The position numbers and the translations under genes are program-made. This document shows positions 1 to 8,727 of a stretch of DNA of 18,429 nt, one piece after another. The stretch is taken from NCBI GenBank assembly GCA_946183765.1, contig CAMHDC010000005.1, forward strand, positions 1 through 18,429, in the 5' to 3' direction. Origin of the DNA: an uncultured Clostridia bacterium (GTDB lineage Bacteria > Bacillota > Clostridia > Christensenellales > CAG-138). Positions within the stretch are counted from its first letter, which is position 1; each line of letters starts with the position of its first letter. Below the pieces are notes generated by a model, which saw nothing but the letters and a program-made list of their open reading frames with translations, was not told the origin of the DNA and did not search any database.

Positions 1-1730
<1,730 letters not shown>

Positions 1731-1759
1731 TTGGCACCTCCAAATCGTGTTTGTTTTTG

Positions 1760-2098
1760 TTAATCTGCTTCTGTCGTCAGCTGATTGACGATGAGGGATA
1801 GCAACACCCCGTTTAGAGCGGTGAGCCGCATAAGCACTTCGGGCATAGCTTCCGGCTTCACTTCCACGCGGCATACCGTCATGTCGTTACCCGGGCGCAG
1901 ATACCCCAAAGCATAGGTGTCCGTAGTCAAGCCCTTCACCTGCATGAGATCCTTCATCATGGCTTCGGAACGAGAGAGGAGGGCGTGGGTGCTTTCATCT
2001 GGTTGACGGGTGAGCAGCAGAAGACGAACCATGTTCATGTTTTGGGCTACGGTTTGCCAGCTGGCTTTCAGGGCCTTGTCCATCTGTTCAAGCTCCAT
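1760..2098 (-). CDS. Hypothetical protein, 112 aa, first gene of the Clp ATPase operon
   Basis: I do not recognise this protein. It is 112 residues long with no signal peptide or clear membrane segment. It looks mostly helical: an N-terminal stretch rich in Met, Leu and Gln (1-60), then a short charged part containing RVEVKPEAM, then an amphipathic C-terminal helix (about 84-107). The start at 2098 is supported by AAAGGAGG eight bases upstream, one of the best ribosome binding sites in the window. A good promoter lies about 60 bp upstream, so it leads a transcript continuing into the Clp ATPase. In Bacillus the clpC gene follows ctsR, mcsA and mcsB. This protein shows neither the McsA CxxC motifs nor a recognisable CtsR helix-turn-helix, so it is not a direct counterpart of any of them. 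An adaptor or regulator role for the ATPase is only a guess from position. Confidence 0.8.
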   Translation of the reverse strand: MELEQMDKALKASWQTVAQNMNMVRLLLLTRQPDESTHALLSRSEAMMKDLMQVKGLTTDTYALGYLRPGNDMTVCRVEVKPEAMPEVLMRLTALNGVLLSLIVNQLTTEAD

Positions 2099-2159
2099 TT
2101 CAAGGACCTCCTTTCGTTCAATGCTGTCGGTCAGGCATGATATATAAATCTACTTGCTT

Positions 2160-2189
2160 AGCATACGCTTTTTCAGGCTGTCATGTCAA
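2160..2189 (-). promoter_or_regulatory. Sigma-A-type promoter of the 112-aa gene / Clp ATPase operon
   Basis: Read on the minus strand, the -35 is a perfect TTGACA (2184-2189). An 18-bp spacer separates it from the -10 TATGCT (2160-2165). Transcription would start near 2152, leaving a leader of roughly 55 nt before the ATG at 2098. The promoter sits between the terminator of the upstream VanW-family gene and the operon it serves. No CtsR-type direct repeat of GGTCAAA and no CIRCE inverted repeat overlaps it. Confidence 0.7.
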
Positions 2190-2253
2190 TTCAAAACGAG
2201 AGGTTTTCGCCATGGTTTTGCAGGTTTTTCACAATGATGGAAAAGCATGTGAC

Positions 2254-2286
2254 AAAAAACTCCCCTCCTGCAAATGAAGAGGGGAG
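2254..2286 (-). terminator. Rho-independent terminator of the VanW-family gene
   Basis: On the minus strand, the stem CTCCCCTC (2279-2286) pairs perfectly with GAGGGGAG (2260-2267) across an 11-nt loop. Six T residues follow (2254-2259). It begins 17 bp after the stop codon of the VanW-family gene, which makes that gene a separate transcription unit from the Clp operon downstream. Confidence 0.85.
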
Positions 2287-2302
2287 AGAGGATCATGAAT
2301 AC

Positions 2303-4318
2303 TCAATCATTGCCGGAGCCGGATTCGCCGCCGGATCCGGAATCACCGCCGGATCCGGAATCACCGCCGGAACTGGAACTGCCGGAGCCACTGGAGCCGG
2401 AATCGCTGCCGGAGCCGGAGCTTCCGGAACCGGAATCACCGCCGGAACCGGAACTGCCGGAGCCACTGGAACCGGAATCACCGCCGGAGCTGGAGCTGCC
2501 GGAACTACCGGAACCTGAATCACCGCCGGAACCGGAACTGCCGGAGCCGCTGGAGCCGGAATCGCCGGCAGAGCTGGAGCCACCGGAACCAGGATCGTCG
2601 CTCGGATCTGTATTTGAACCCGGATCGGAGCCGCCGGAACTTCCGCTGCTGGAGGTTGGCTTCGGCGTAGGCTTATCTTCTTCTATGGTGCCCACGGTGA
2701 CCTTCTTGGGAAACATCTTGTAGGTGGAAACGCCCAGATCATCGGTCTTCACCCGGGTATCGCCCTTGTAATAATCCTTGTAGGTGCGGACTGTATACCC
2801 CTTGCTGCCCTTTGACTTGACGAACTCATAGGAGGTGGGCTTGCTATCATCATATTCGTATTCCGTCTTGATGGAAGTGCTGCCCGTTTGCTTCGTCCGA
2901 ATTTTGATTTGATCGTATTCGTCTGTTTCGAAAGGCACTCCGTATATCTCCATATGGAGGTTGTTTCCCTCGGTATAGGCGATGATGATGATGTCGCTGG
3001 AAGTGCTGTTCTTAAACTTGAAATCGATCAGGTTGCCTACGGAGTTGATGGTCGCGTCCCTGCCGCGATCGACATAGTGAACAGGCATACTGTGATTACG
3101 CCGCTCCACAATTTCCAAATCGGCATACAGGGCCGCATTATAGAGGGTGGAGGAAAGCTGGCATACGCCGCCGCCGGGCTGTTCGACGACTTCACCGCCT
3201 TCATAAGCGCCGGCGTTCTTCCAGCCGTTCTTGCGGGTACGGGTGCCCAGGGTATCGTTGGCGGAAAACACGTCGCCTGGCTTCAGGATGATGCCGTTGA
3301 TCTTGTCTGCACCGAAGCGGATGTTGTATTTTCGATTGCTGGTGCTGCCGGAGAAGCTGGTGGTGTAGGAACCGCGGAGTATGTATTTGCCCTGCAGCAT
3401 ATCCTTGGTGATGGCGGCCTCCAGATCGTGAATGGGGATGGAAAGGGTTTCACCGGAAAAGGGATCGGTGTTCAGAATGGTTTCCACCAGCGCAGCCTGA
3501 TCGATGCCCAGACCCTTGATTTCATCCGTGTACACGATTTGATTCTTTTCCATGCTGATGGACGCATTCACGGCGGGCTTATCCAGCAGGGTGGCCAGGT
3601 ATGATACGAACCTGGTCACAGAATCCCCGTCATACGCCGGAGCAGGCGCAACCTCCTGTCCGGCGGCGATCTGCCGCACCTGGGCCATGAAGGCTTCATA
3701 AGGAACGGTCCTGTCTCGCATAAGGGAGAAAGCGGTATCGACGGCGCTTTCCACATCGTATTGAAGACGAATACCGACGGGCAGCTCTTCGGCAGCTTCG
3801 ATCTCCTCTTCCTGCTCTTCTGCTGCTTCGGCTGCTTTCATGTCGGGATCGATAGCGTCATCGTCCTCCTCTTCCTCGACAGGTTTGGGCAAAGCCTGAA
3901 TGCCTTCCCCGGAAGCAGGGTATACGTTCGTTCCGTCAGAAAGCAGTAGATTCACGACAAGAGGCTCCTCGGTCAGCTTCTTCTCTACAGCGGCCAGGGC
4001 CTGATCCCGGGACATACCGCCTACGTTCACACCATAGATGGTAGTGCCGGGGAGCATGCTTGTGCGGATGACGATGGTCTCGATCTCCTGCTTCTGCTGT
4101 TCGGCGATCCTGTCCACCTCAGGGGTACCTATGACGATATTTGTTCCCGGTAAAGAAGCGGCGGCAGAGGGGGTGGTCACGGCGCTGCCCGGAACGGATT
4201 CGGTGAGCTGCGCTCCTTTGCCGCTCAACAGAATGGCGCACAGGCCGCCTGCCAAAACCAAAACGCCTGCGCATGCACCGAGAACCCAATACTTCTGTTT
4301 TCCGTAAGATTTGCTCAT
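2303..4318 (-). CDS. VanW-family secreted/membrane-anchored envelope protein with Ser/Gly/Asp-rich C-terminal tail
   Basis: This is a 671-residue protein with one N-terminal membrane segment (about 11-32), presumably exported and anchored. In order, it has a short Thr/Ser linker, a peptidoglycan-binding-like stretch (about 90-140, with TTIYGVNVGGMS), a strongly acidic insert (147-178), a second such region (about 180-305), and a VanW domain (about 317-460) containing PGGGVCQLSSTLY (381-393). A G5-like beta segment follows (about 470-545), then a low-complexity tail (553-671) of Ser, Gly and Asp. The VanW name comes from vanB clusters, but most family members are general envelope proteins, so no resistance role is implied. 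I chose the ATG at 4318 because AAGGAGG lies six bases upstream. An upstream in-frame start at 4372 has no comparable site and would put 18 charged residues before the membrane segment. There is no LPxTG sorting signal. Confidence 0.9.
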   Translation of the reverse strand: MSKSYGKQKYWVLGACAGVLVLAGGLCAILLSGKGAQLTESVPGSAVTTPSAAASLPGTNIVIGTPEVDRIAEQQKQEIETIVIRTSMLPGTTIYGVNVGGMSRDQALAAVEKKLTEEPLVVNLLLSDGTNVYPASGEGIQALPKPVEEEEDDDAIDPDMKAAEAAEEQEEEIEAAEELPVGIRLQYDVESAVDTAFSLMRDRTVPYEAFMAQVRQIAAGQEVAPAPAYDGDSVTRFVSYLATLLDKPAVNASISMEKNQIVYTDEIKGLGIDQAALVETILNTDPFSGETLSIPIHDLEAAITKDMLQGKYILRGSYTTSFSGSTSNRKYNIRFGADKINGIILKPGDVFSANDTLGTRTRKNGWKNAGAYEGGEVVEQPGGGVCQLSSTLYNAALYADLEIVERRNHSMPVHYVDRGRDATINSVGNLIDFKFKNSTSSDIIIIAYTEGNNLHMEIYGVPFETDEYDQIKIRTKQTGSTSIKTEYEYDDSKPTSYEFVKSKGSKGYTVRTYKDYYKGDTRVKTDDLGVSTYKMFPKKVTVGTIEEDKPTPKPTSSSGSSGGSDPGSNTDPSDDPGSGGSSSAGDSGSSGSGSSGSGGDSGSGSSGSSSSGGDSGSSGSGSSGSGGDSGSGSSGSGSDSGSSGSGSSSSGGDSGSGGDSGSGGESGSGND
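2306..2662. repeat. Low-complexity repeat encoding the Ser/Gly/Asp tail of the VanW-family protein
   Basis: The DNA is built from degenerate hexamers of the type CCGGAR/CTGGAR (plus strand), which encode Ser-Gly and Ser-Ser on the minus strand. A larger period is visible: residues 585-612 (2483-2566) and 613-638 (2405-2482) share the same first 24 residues, and a third, degenerate copy follows. Such DNA tends to change length by replication slippage. All three plus-strand frames read as low-complexity open frames here, which is a side effect of the repeat. Confidence 0.85.
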
Positions 4319-4343
4319 AGAGCCCTCCTTATAACATGTTTTC

Positions 4344-4372
4344 ATTGTATCGGTTTTGTAGGGGATTGCCAT
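4344..4372 (-). promoter_or_regulatory. Candidate sigma-A promoter of the VanW-family gene
   Basis: On the minus strand the -10 TACAAT (4344-4349) matches five of six consensus bases. It is preceded by a 17-bp spacer and ATGGCA (4367-4372; four of six to TTGACA). The predicted start leaves a leader of about 20 nt that contains the AAGGAGG ribosome site. It lies in the divergent region shared with recX. Confidence 0.5.
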
Positions 4373-4416
4373 ACTTTTTGTCGATGCTTTACAACAAAGT
4401 TACAAATTTGTGACGT

Positions 4417-4450
4417 TTGACTATCCAAGCGAATCAGAATATGGTATGCT
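4417..4450 (+). promoter_or_regulatory. Candidate promoter of the recX operon, placed directly against the start codon
   Basis: TTGACT (4417-4422) lies 17 bp before TATGGT (4440-4445). An overlapping alternative -10, TATGCT (4445-4450), lies exactly six bases before the recX ATG at 4457. With either -10 the transcript would start between about 4452 and 4457, giving a leader of zero to five bases. This fits the absence of any Shine-Dalgarno site before recX. Confidence 0.55.
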
Positions 4451-4456
4451 ATTGCC

Positions 4457-4948
4457 ATGAAACGGAAAAACATACCTTCAAAACCAGCCGATATGAGCCC
4501 TATGGACGCGGCGCTCTCTTACCTCACAGGCCGTATGCGCACTGTGAGAGAGGTGGAGGACAAGCTGGACGATCTCCAATATGGGGAAGGGGATATCCTT
4601 GCCGTAGTGGATCGGCTCAAGGAGCTGAATCTGCTGAACGACGAGGAGTACGCCCGGGAGTTCGTGCGGTCCCGGCTTGCGACCAAGCCGATGAGCCGTC
4701 AAAAGCTGTATCTGGACCTGAGAGCCCATAAACTGCCGGAGGAGCTGATCGAATCCGCTTTGAACGAACTCCCCAAAGAGACGGAGGCGGACAACGCCAT
4801 GGAGGTGGCGAAGAAGTTTTGGCGTCAGATGAGCGCGCTCGAGGAGCCGATCCGCCGGGAAAGGGTGCTTCGCCGCCTGACCAGCCGCGGGTTTTCCACA
4901 GAAGCCAGCCTGGCCGCTATCCGAGCTGTCGCAGAGGAAGAGGATTGA
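4457..4948 (+). CDS. recX: RecX-family regulatory protein
   Basis: RecX proteins bind RecA filaments and modulate recombination and SOS induction in the cytoplasm. This one is 163 residues, a usual length. It has the three-repeat helical layout of the family: the first repeat contains AALSYLTGRMRTVREVEDKL, the second contains LNDEEYAREFVRSRL, and the third runs to about residue 150. The ATG at 4457 has no Shine-Dalgarno sequence, and neither do the in-frame ATGs at codons 13 and 16. A -10-like box six bases upstream suggests a leaderless message. Its TGA overlaps the TTG start of the next gene (TTGA), so the two are probably translationally coupled. It is the first gene of a four-gene operon running to 7869. 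Confidence 0.9.
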   Translation: MKRKNIPSKPADMSPMDAALSYLTGRMRTVREVEDKLDDLQYGEGDILAVVDRLKELNLLNDEEYAREFVRSRLATKPMSRQKLYLDLRAHKLPEELIESALNELPKETEADNAMEVAKKFWRQMSALEEPIRRERVLRRLTSRGFSTEASLAAIRAVAEEED

Positions 4949-6321
4949 GACGGATACTGTTCAAAACAGAATTTGCGGATGCTTTGTTGTCATTATCTGA
5001 CAGCAAGGTTACGGCTGCGTCGTCGACCGTTGCCGGAGCGGTGCGGGAACTGATGGGGCAGACGGCGTATAAAAAGGCCGTATTCCTTTGCAGCGATCCG
5101 CTGGAAAGGATAGCACGGAGCGCGGCAAACCGCCTTGCTGCATCGGGCACGAAGACAACGGTTTGCGCCCTCAGCATGGATGATATTCCCGATTTACGGG
5201 ATGCGTTGATTTGTGATCTGCTGTTTTCTCCGTCCTCGGACGATACGTTAACAGCAAAACGAGCCGCATGGACGGAAGCTATGGTTGTCTCCGGATGCCC
5301 CATCGTCAGCGTTGGCATTCCGTCAGGCGTGGACCCCGACACAGGCAGGGCGGCAGATGCAGCGGTGCGTGCGCAGATCACTGTAGCGATCGAGGGATAT
5401 CTGCCTGGACTGTTTCTCCATGACGGCCTCGATCACTGCGGGGAGATATGGCCAATCGGAGGGGAAACGGAAGCGGCAGAAGGGCTCTATCGCTTTGAAA
5501 CGGCGGACGCTAAGATCCTTCTGCCGCCGCGAAAGCGCACCGCGCATAAGGGAGATTCGGGCAAAGCGCTGCTGTGCGTGGGCTCTCCGAAATATGTAGG
5601 TGCAGCCCTGCTGAGCGCTCGGGCCTGTCTGGCGGCGGGATGCGGCATTTTGTTCGTCGCCTGTCCTGACGTGGTGAGATCGGCGTTGATCACTCTACCG
5701 GAAGCCATCGGCATCCCTGTGGGAACGGATTGGACCGCGGCAAGCTGCCAGGCTGCGATCCGGGCCATGGAGGGCATGAAAGCTGTCGGACTTGGGTGCG
5801 GTGTCGGGAGCGGAGATATATCGTCCCTCATAGAGGCGGCTCTAAAATCGGGATTGCCCGCCGTGTTGGACGCGGATGGATTGAATTGTCTGTCCAGACA
5901 TCCAAAGCGCTACCCCCTGCTGCATGGGCGGATCGTTTTGACACCGCACGCAGGAGAGATGAGCCGATTGACAGGTCTTCCCATCGAAGAAGTGTTGGAC
6001 GATCCCATCGGCGTTGCCCGGCGATACGCCTCTGAGTGGGGATGCACGGTGCTTTTGAAAGGAGCTGCCACCGTAGTTTCCGACGGGAAGCACACCTGCT
6101 TCGTGGCGGAAGGGAACGCGGGCCTCGGCAAGGGCGGCAGCGGGGACGTGCTGACCGGCATCATCACGGGGCTATTGAGCCAGGGCGTGGAGCCGTATCA
6201 TGCGGCGTGCCTTGGCAGCTACCTGTTGGGCACTTCGGCGGAAAAGGCTTTTGAAAGGCTGCGGGAACGAATGCTTCGGGCAACGAACGTGATCGAAGCT
6301 TTGGAAGATATGGGTCAATGA
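4945..6321 (+). CDS. nnr: Bifunctional-type NAD(P)HX repair protein: intact ADP-dependent dehydratase domain, degenerate epimerase domain
   Basis: The family repairs hydrated NAD(P)H: the N-terminal YjeF_N half epimerises NAD(P)HX and the C-terminal half dehydrates it using ADP. The C-terminal half is well kept: HKGDSGK (201-207), LDADGLN (308-314), TPHAGEM (333-339), KGAATVV and NAGLGKGGSGDVL (391-403) with the catalytic Asp401. The N-terminal half (1 to about 185) lacks the glycine-rich NNGGDG motif; the stretch at 46-57 reads VFLCSDPLERIA instead. The usual Asp before IPSG is Gly124. I place the start at TTG 4945, overlapping the recX stop, with a purine-rich GAGGAAGAGGA just upstream, giving 458 residues. 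Any start further upstream lies inside recX. The ROK kinase gene begins 13 bp downstream. Confidence 0.92.
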   Translation: MRRILFKTEFADALLSLSDSKVTAASSTVAGAVRELMGQTAYKKAVFLCSDPLERIARSAANRLAASGTKTTVCALSMDDIPDLRDALICDLLFSPSSDDTLTAKRAAWTEAMVVSGCPIVSVGIPSGVDPDTGRAADAAVRAQITVAIEGYLPGLFLHDGLDHCGEIWPIGGETEAAEGLYRFETADAKILLPPRKRTAHKGDSGKALLCVGSPKYVGAALLSARACLAAGCGILFVACPDVVRSALITLPEAIGIPVGTDWTAASCQAAIRAMEGMKAVGLGCGVGSGDISSLIEAALKSGLPAVLDADGLNCLSRHPKRYPLLHGRIVLTPHAGEMSRLTGLPIEEVLDDPIGVARRYASEWGCTVLLKGAATVVSDGKHTCFVAEGNAGLGKGGSGDVLTGIITGLLSQGVEPYHAACLGSYLLGTSAEKAFERLRERMLRATNVIEALEDMGQ

Positions 6322-6334
6322 AGGAGGAGAATGC

Positions 6335-7285
6335 ATGCTTCGTTTAGGCGTAGATGTAGGGGGAACATTTATAAAAGCCGGAGTGGTGGACGAGTCCTAT
6401 ACCATCCTGCATAAGGTGAGCGTGCCCACCGGCGGTGACGGCGGATTTCAGACGGTAGTGCAGAATATCGCTCACGTGGCTGAGCTGGCGGCTCAGGAGG
6501 CGGGGCTCGCTGTGGGAGATTTCGAGAGCGTGGGTATCGGCATCCCCGGCCTGCTGAATCCCAAAACCGGCGTGGTGGTGTCGGCTCCGAACCTGAGCGG
6601 CTGGCAAAACGTGCCCTTTCTCGATGCGATACAAAAGCTATTGCCGGTGCCGGTGCGAGTGGGGAACGACGCCAACTGTGCTGTGGTGGGCGAGACGTTG
6701 GCCGGCGCGGCGAAAGGCTGTCAGAACGTGGTCATGCTGACGCTGGGCACCGGCGTTGGCGGCGGTATCGTCGCTGACGGAAAGCTGTTCGTGGGCGGTC
6801 AAGGCCTCGGCGCAGAGCTGGGGCACATGGTACTCCAGATGGGCGGAACCACATGCGGTTGCGGGATGAAAGGCTGCATAGAGGCGTATTGTTCCGTCAC
6901 CGCCCTTGTGAAGCAGACCATTCGGGCCATGGAGGCAGATCCCTCCTCAATCATGCATGCGTATGCCAAGGAAGCCGGTTTGGTGGACGGGCGCACGGCC
7001 TTCGAGTGTTCCAAGAAAGGGGACAAAGCCGCTGTGGAAGTGGTGGAATACTATTGTCGCTATTTGGCGAATGCCATCGGCTCGCTGGTCATCGCCTTCC
7101 GTCCGGACGTGGTGCTGATCGGCGGCGGGCTGTCCAATCAGCGGGACTATCTCATGGACAAGCTGAACGCGCTGCTGCCTCAATATGTGTTTGCTTCGGA
7201 CATAATCGGCGTGCCGCCCATTCTGCGTGCCACTTTGGGGAACGATGCGGGAACTATCGGCGCCGCATTCCTGGACAGGATGTAA
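6335..7285 (+). CDS. glcK: ROK-family sugar kinase, probable glucokinase
   Basis: It would phosphorylate glucose or a related hexose with ATP in the cytoplasm. The protein is 316 residues, typical for ROK glucokinases. The phosphate-binding motif DVGGT is at 7-11. The catalytic Asp112 sits in GNDANCA, the second nucleotide loop TLGTGVGGG at 136-144, and the sugar-binding ELGH at 161-164. The ROK zinc signature is complete: C174, C176 and C181 in TCGCGMKGCIEAY. GGAGG seven bases upstream selects the ATG at 6335 over an out-of-frame ATG four bases earlier. It is the third gene of the recX operon. The substrate is inferred from similarity to firmicute glucokinases; other hexoses or N-acetyl sugars cannot be excluded. 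Confidence 0.9.
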   Translation: MLRLGVDVGGTFIKAGVVDESYTILHKVSVPTGGDGGFQTVVQNIAHVAELAAQEAGLAVGDFESVGIGIPGLLNPKTGVVVSAPNLSGWQNVPFLDAIQKLLPVPVRVGNDANCAVVGETLAGAAKGCQNVVMLTLGTGVGGGIVADGKLFVGGQGLGAELGHMVLQMGGTTCGCGMKGCIEAYCSVTALVKQTIRAMEADPSSIMHAYAKEAGLVDGRTAFECSKKGDKAAVEVVEYYCRYLANAIGSLVIAFRPDVVLIGGGLSNQRDYLMDKLNALLPQYVFASDIIGVPPILRATLGNDAGTIGAAFLDRM

Positions 7286-7296
7286 GGGAGGAGCAG

Positions 7297-7869
7297 ATGG
7301 AAGCCCGGGCCTTTTTGGACGTAATGCATGTAGCCGAGCGGCTGAAGGATGCCGTGCGGCATAGTTACTCCTCCGGCGGCCGACGGGAGAGCGTGGCAGA
7401 ACATAGTTGGCGCATCGCCCTGATGGCCTTTTTTCTGCGGGACGAGTTCCCGGAGGCAGATATGAACAAGGTCATGGAGATGTGCCTCATTCACGATCTG
7501 GGCGAATGCTTTACCGGCGATATTCCTACGTTTTTGAAAACGAATACGGACGAACAGCGGGAGGAACAGCTTTTGGACGCCTGGGTCACATCCCTGCCGG
7601 AACCCTATTCGACGCGGATGCACGATCTATACGCGGAGATGGAGGCTTTGCAAACTATTGAAGCCAAAATCTACAAAGCATTGGACAAGATGGAGGCGGT
7701 CCTGCAGCATAACGAAGCGCCCCTTTCCACCTGGATACCCCGGGAATATGAGCTGAATATGACCTACGGTTTCGATCAGGCGGCTTTCTCACCCTATTTG
7801 ACGGCGGTCAGAGAACAGATGCGGCTGGATACAAAGCAAAAGATCGAAGAAAATAAAAAAGCCCGGTAA
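7297..7869 (+). CDS. HD-domain phosphohydrolase, YfbR/HDDC2-type 5'-deoxynucleotidase
   Basis: Members of this HD family dephosphorylate deoxyribonucleoside 5'-monophosphates using a divalent metal. The 190-residue protein has the expected pattern: SVAEHSW with His36, the HD pair His66-Asp67 in LIHDLGE, Glu70, TGDIP with Asp75, and a late Asp130 in IYKALDKME. The start at 7297 follows GGGAGG by five bases. The open frame extends upstream to 6853 inside the kinase gene, but only as an overlap artefact. It lies 11 bp after the kinase and is the last gene of the operon. Its stop codon falls in the loop of the terminator hairpin. A nucleotide-pool cleaning role next to NAD(P)HX repair fits a metabolite-repair theme, which is inference. 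Confidence 0.87.
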   Translation: MEARAFLDVMHVAERLKDAVRHSYSSGGRRESVAEHSWRIALMAFFLRDEFPEADMNKVMEMCLIHDLGECFTGDIPTFLKTNTDEQREEQLLDAWVTSLPEPYSTRMHDLYAEMEALQTIEAKIYKALDKMEAVLQHNEAPLSTWIPREYELNMTYGFDQAAFSPYLTAVREQMRLDTKQKIEENKKAR

Positions 7870-7879
7870 GGGCTTTTTT
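7855..7879. terminator. Bidirectional rho-independent terminator
   Basis: AAAAAAGCCC (7855-7864), a five-base loop and GGGCTTTTTT (7870-7879) form a perfect symmetric hairpin. It has a T-tract when read on either strand. The TAA of the HD-domain gene lies in the loop. The minus-strand zinc-ribbon gene ends 15 bp away, so one element ends both converging transcripts. Confidence 0.88.
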
Positions 7880-7893
7880 GATGCGTGAAAAAG

Positions 7894-8463
7894 TTAATAC
7901 GTGTAGGGAACGTACTCCGACCAGTTGGAGATCAGCTCGTGGCCAACATGCCCGACCCCGCGGATCATTAGCGCCAGTAAGGCGATGATGGCGATCAGCA
8001 GAAGGACGATGCGGACGGCGCTGATGATGGTTCCGGCTAAGGCCAGGCCATGGCCCTTATTTTCCGGCAGCTTCTTGGCGCTGCTCATCCCCATGATGCT
8101 CAGAATGAGGCCGGCGATGGCGCAAAGCACACCGATGCCCACGGGAATGAAGATCAGCGAGCAGATAAACCCGGCAATAGCCAAGCCGTTTGTGGTAGAC
8201 GGCGCGGCGGCGCTGGGCATTGCCTGAGAGGAATAATTGGGATTGGAATAGGAGGGGGGCAGCTGCGCATTGGCGGCCTTGTACCCTTCGGAAGCGTTGA
8301 TAGGCGCTTGCGGCGTATCCGCGGTCTCCGGAGCAGCAGTTTCAACGGGAGAATCAATGACAGGCTCCTCGGACGCTGTGGGAGCGGCTTGAACGGGAAG
8401 TCCGCAGGAGGTGCAGAATTTGGCGCCTTCCGGAAGAAGGGCGCCGCAATGGATGCAATGCAT
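7894..8463 (-). CDS. Zinc-ribbon membrane protein with DUF4190-like double-helix domain
   Basis: The 189-residue protein begins with a small zinc ribbon (C3, C6, C17, C20: MHCIHCGALL then FCTSCG). A Pro/Ala/Ser-rich linker without predicted structure follows (about 22-91). Then come two hydrophobic segments (about 93-126 and 138-167) separated by KKLPENKGHG, the arrangement of DUF4190 proteins. The short tail contains Trp and Tyr. The biochemical role of this family is unknown. I prefer the ATG at 8463 because the zinc ribbon starts there and AAAGGA lies upstream at a reasonable distance. The frame also allows an ATG at 8511, but the promoter -10 box is at 8515-8520, so that start would lie ahead of the expected transcript. 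It is a single-gene unit with its own promoter and the bidirectional terminator. Confidence 0.85.
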   Translation of the reverse strand: MHCIHCGALLPEGAKFCTSCGLPVQAAPTASEEPVIDSPVETAAPETADTPQAPINASEGYKAANAQLPPSYSNPNYSSQAMPSAAAPSTTNGLAIAGFICSLIFIPVGIGVLCAIAGLILSIMGMSSAKKLPENKGHGLALAGTIISAVRIVLLLIAIIALLALMIRGVGHVGHELISNWSEYVPYTY

Positions 8464-8514
8464 GGTGTTCGTCCTTTCTTTAAATATGGAGAAAGTGATT
8501 TCTTTCGACAATAT

Positions 8515-8542
8515 ACTATACCTTGTTTCCTTTCTGTGTCAA
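8515..8542 (-). promoter_or_regulatory. Sigma-A-type promoter of the zinc-ribbon gene
   Basis: On the minus strand, a perfect TTGACA (8537-8542) and TATAGT (8515-8520; five of six) are separated by 16 bp. The expected transcript start near 8508 gives a leader of about 45 nt to the ATG at 8463. Confidence 0.75.
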
Positions 8543-8577
8543 GGCAGTAAAAAGCCGTGGCGGGATTGGATGGGATA

Positions 8578-8586
8578 TGATACAAT
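8578..8586 (+). promoter_or_regulatory. Possible extended -10 promoter for the pseudouridine synthase gene
   Basis: TGATACAAT has the TGN extension plus a five-of-six -10 hexamer. No good -35 lies 16-18 bp upstream. If used, transcription would begin near 8593 and leave a leader of about 135 nt containing a chain of palindromes. The rest of the 8464-8727 gap holds the opposite promoter and nothing else I can name. Confidence 0.4.
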
Positions 8587-8656
8587 ATCCAACAATACAT
8601 GATGAAGAGCTAAGTGAATGAGTAAAAACACGTTTCCAAAGGTAACTCTGCACATT

Positions 8657-8680
8657 CATTCGAATGGGCCCATGCATGCA
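8657..8680. repeat. Run of overlapping perfect palindromes in the leader of the pseudouridine synthase gene
   Basis: CATTCGAATG (8657-8666), ATGGGCCCAT (8664-8673) and TGCATGCA (8673-8680) overlap in sequence, so nearly all of the 24 bp is self-complementary. It could be an operator or a compact RNA fold in the leader, or chance. Confidence 0.5.
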
Positions 8681-8727
8681 GAAGGCAACTAAAATGAATT
8701 GAATAGGTTCATCGCGGCGATGGCGGA

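Noticed and set aside
2099..2253. CtsR direct repeat or CIRCE operator before the Clp operon
   Set aside because: Neither GGTCAAA repeats nor the TTAGCACTC inverted repeat is present in the promoter region.
2306..2662. CRISPR-like array in the repeated DNA
   Set aside because: The repeats are short degenerate hexamers in a coding frame, with no uniform repeats or unique spacers.
2274..2723. Plus-strand frame encoding a Pro/Glu-rich 149-residue protein, and a neighbouring Gly/Ala/Thr-rich frame
   Set aside because: Both are antisense readings of the Ser/Gly/Asp repeat tail of the VanW-family gene. The hexamer repeat keeps every frame open, and no ribosome site or promoter supports them.
2888..3604. 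Plus-strand frame of 238 residues opposite the VanW-family gene
   Set aside because: Antisense to the recognisable VanW domain; composition fits a complement reading.
2303..4318. Vancomycin resistance gene suggested by the VanW name
   Set aside because: VanW-domain proteins are widespread envelope proteins. No vanH, vanA/B ligase, vanX, vanR or vanS gene is present.
4819..4944. Upstream ATG start for the NAD(P)HX repair gene
   Set aside because: The extra 42 residues are the recX sequence read in another frame and do not resemble a YjeF_N start. TTG 4945 overlaps the recX stop and fits coupling.
6853..7296. N-terminal extension of the HD-domain frame, giving 338 residues
   Set aside because: It overlaps the well-supported kinase gene in another frame, and a good ribosome site sits just before ATG 7297.
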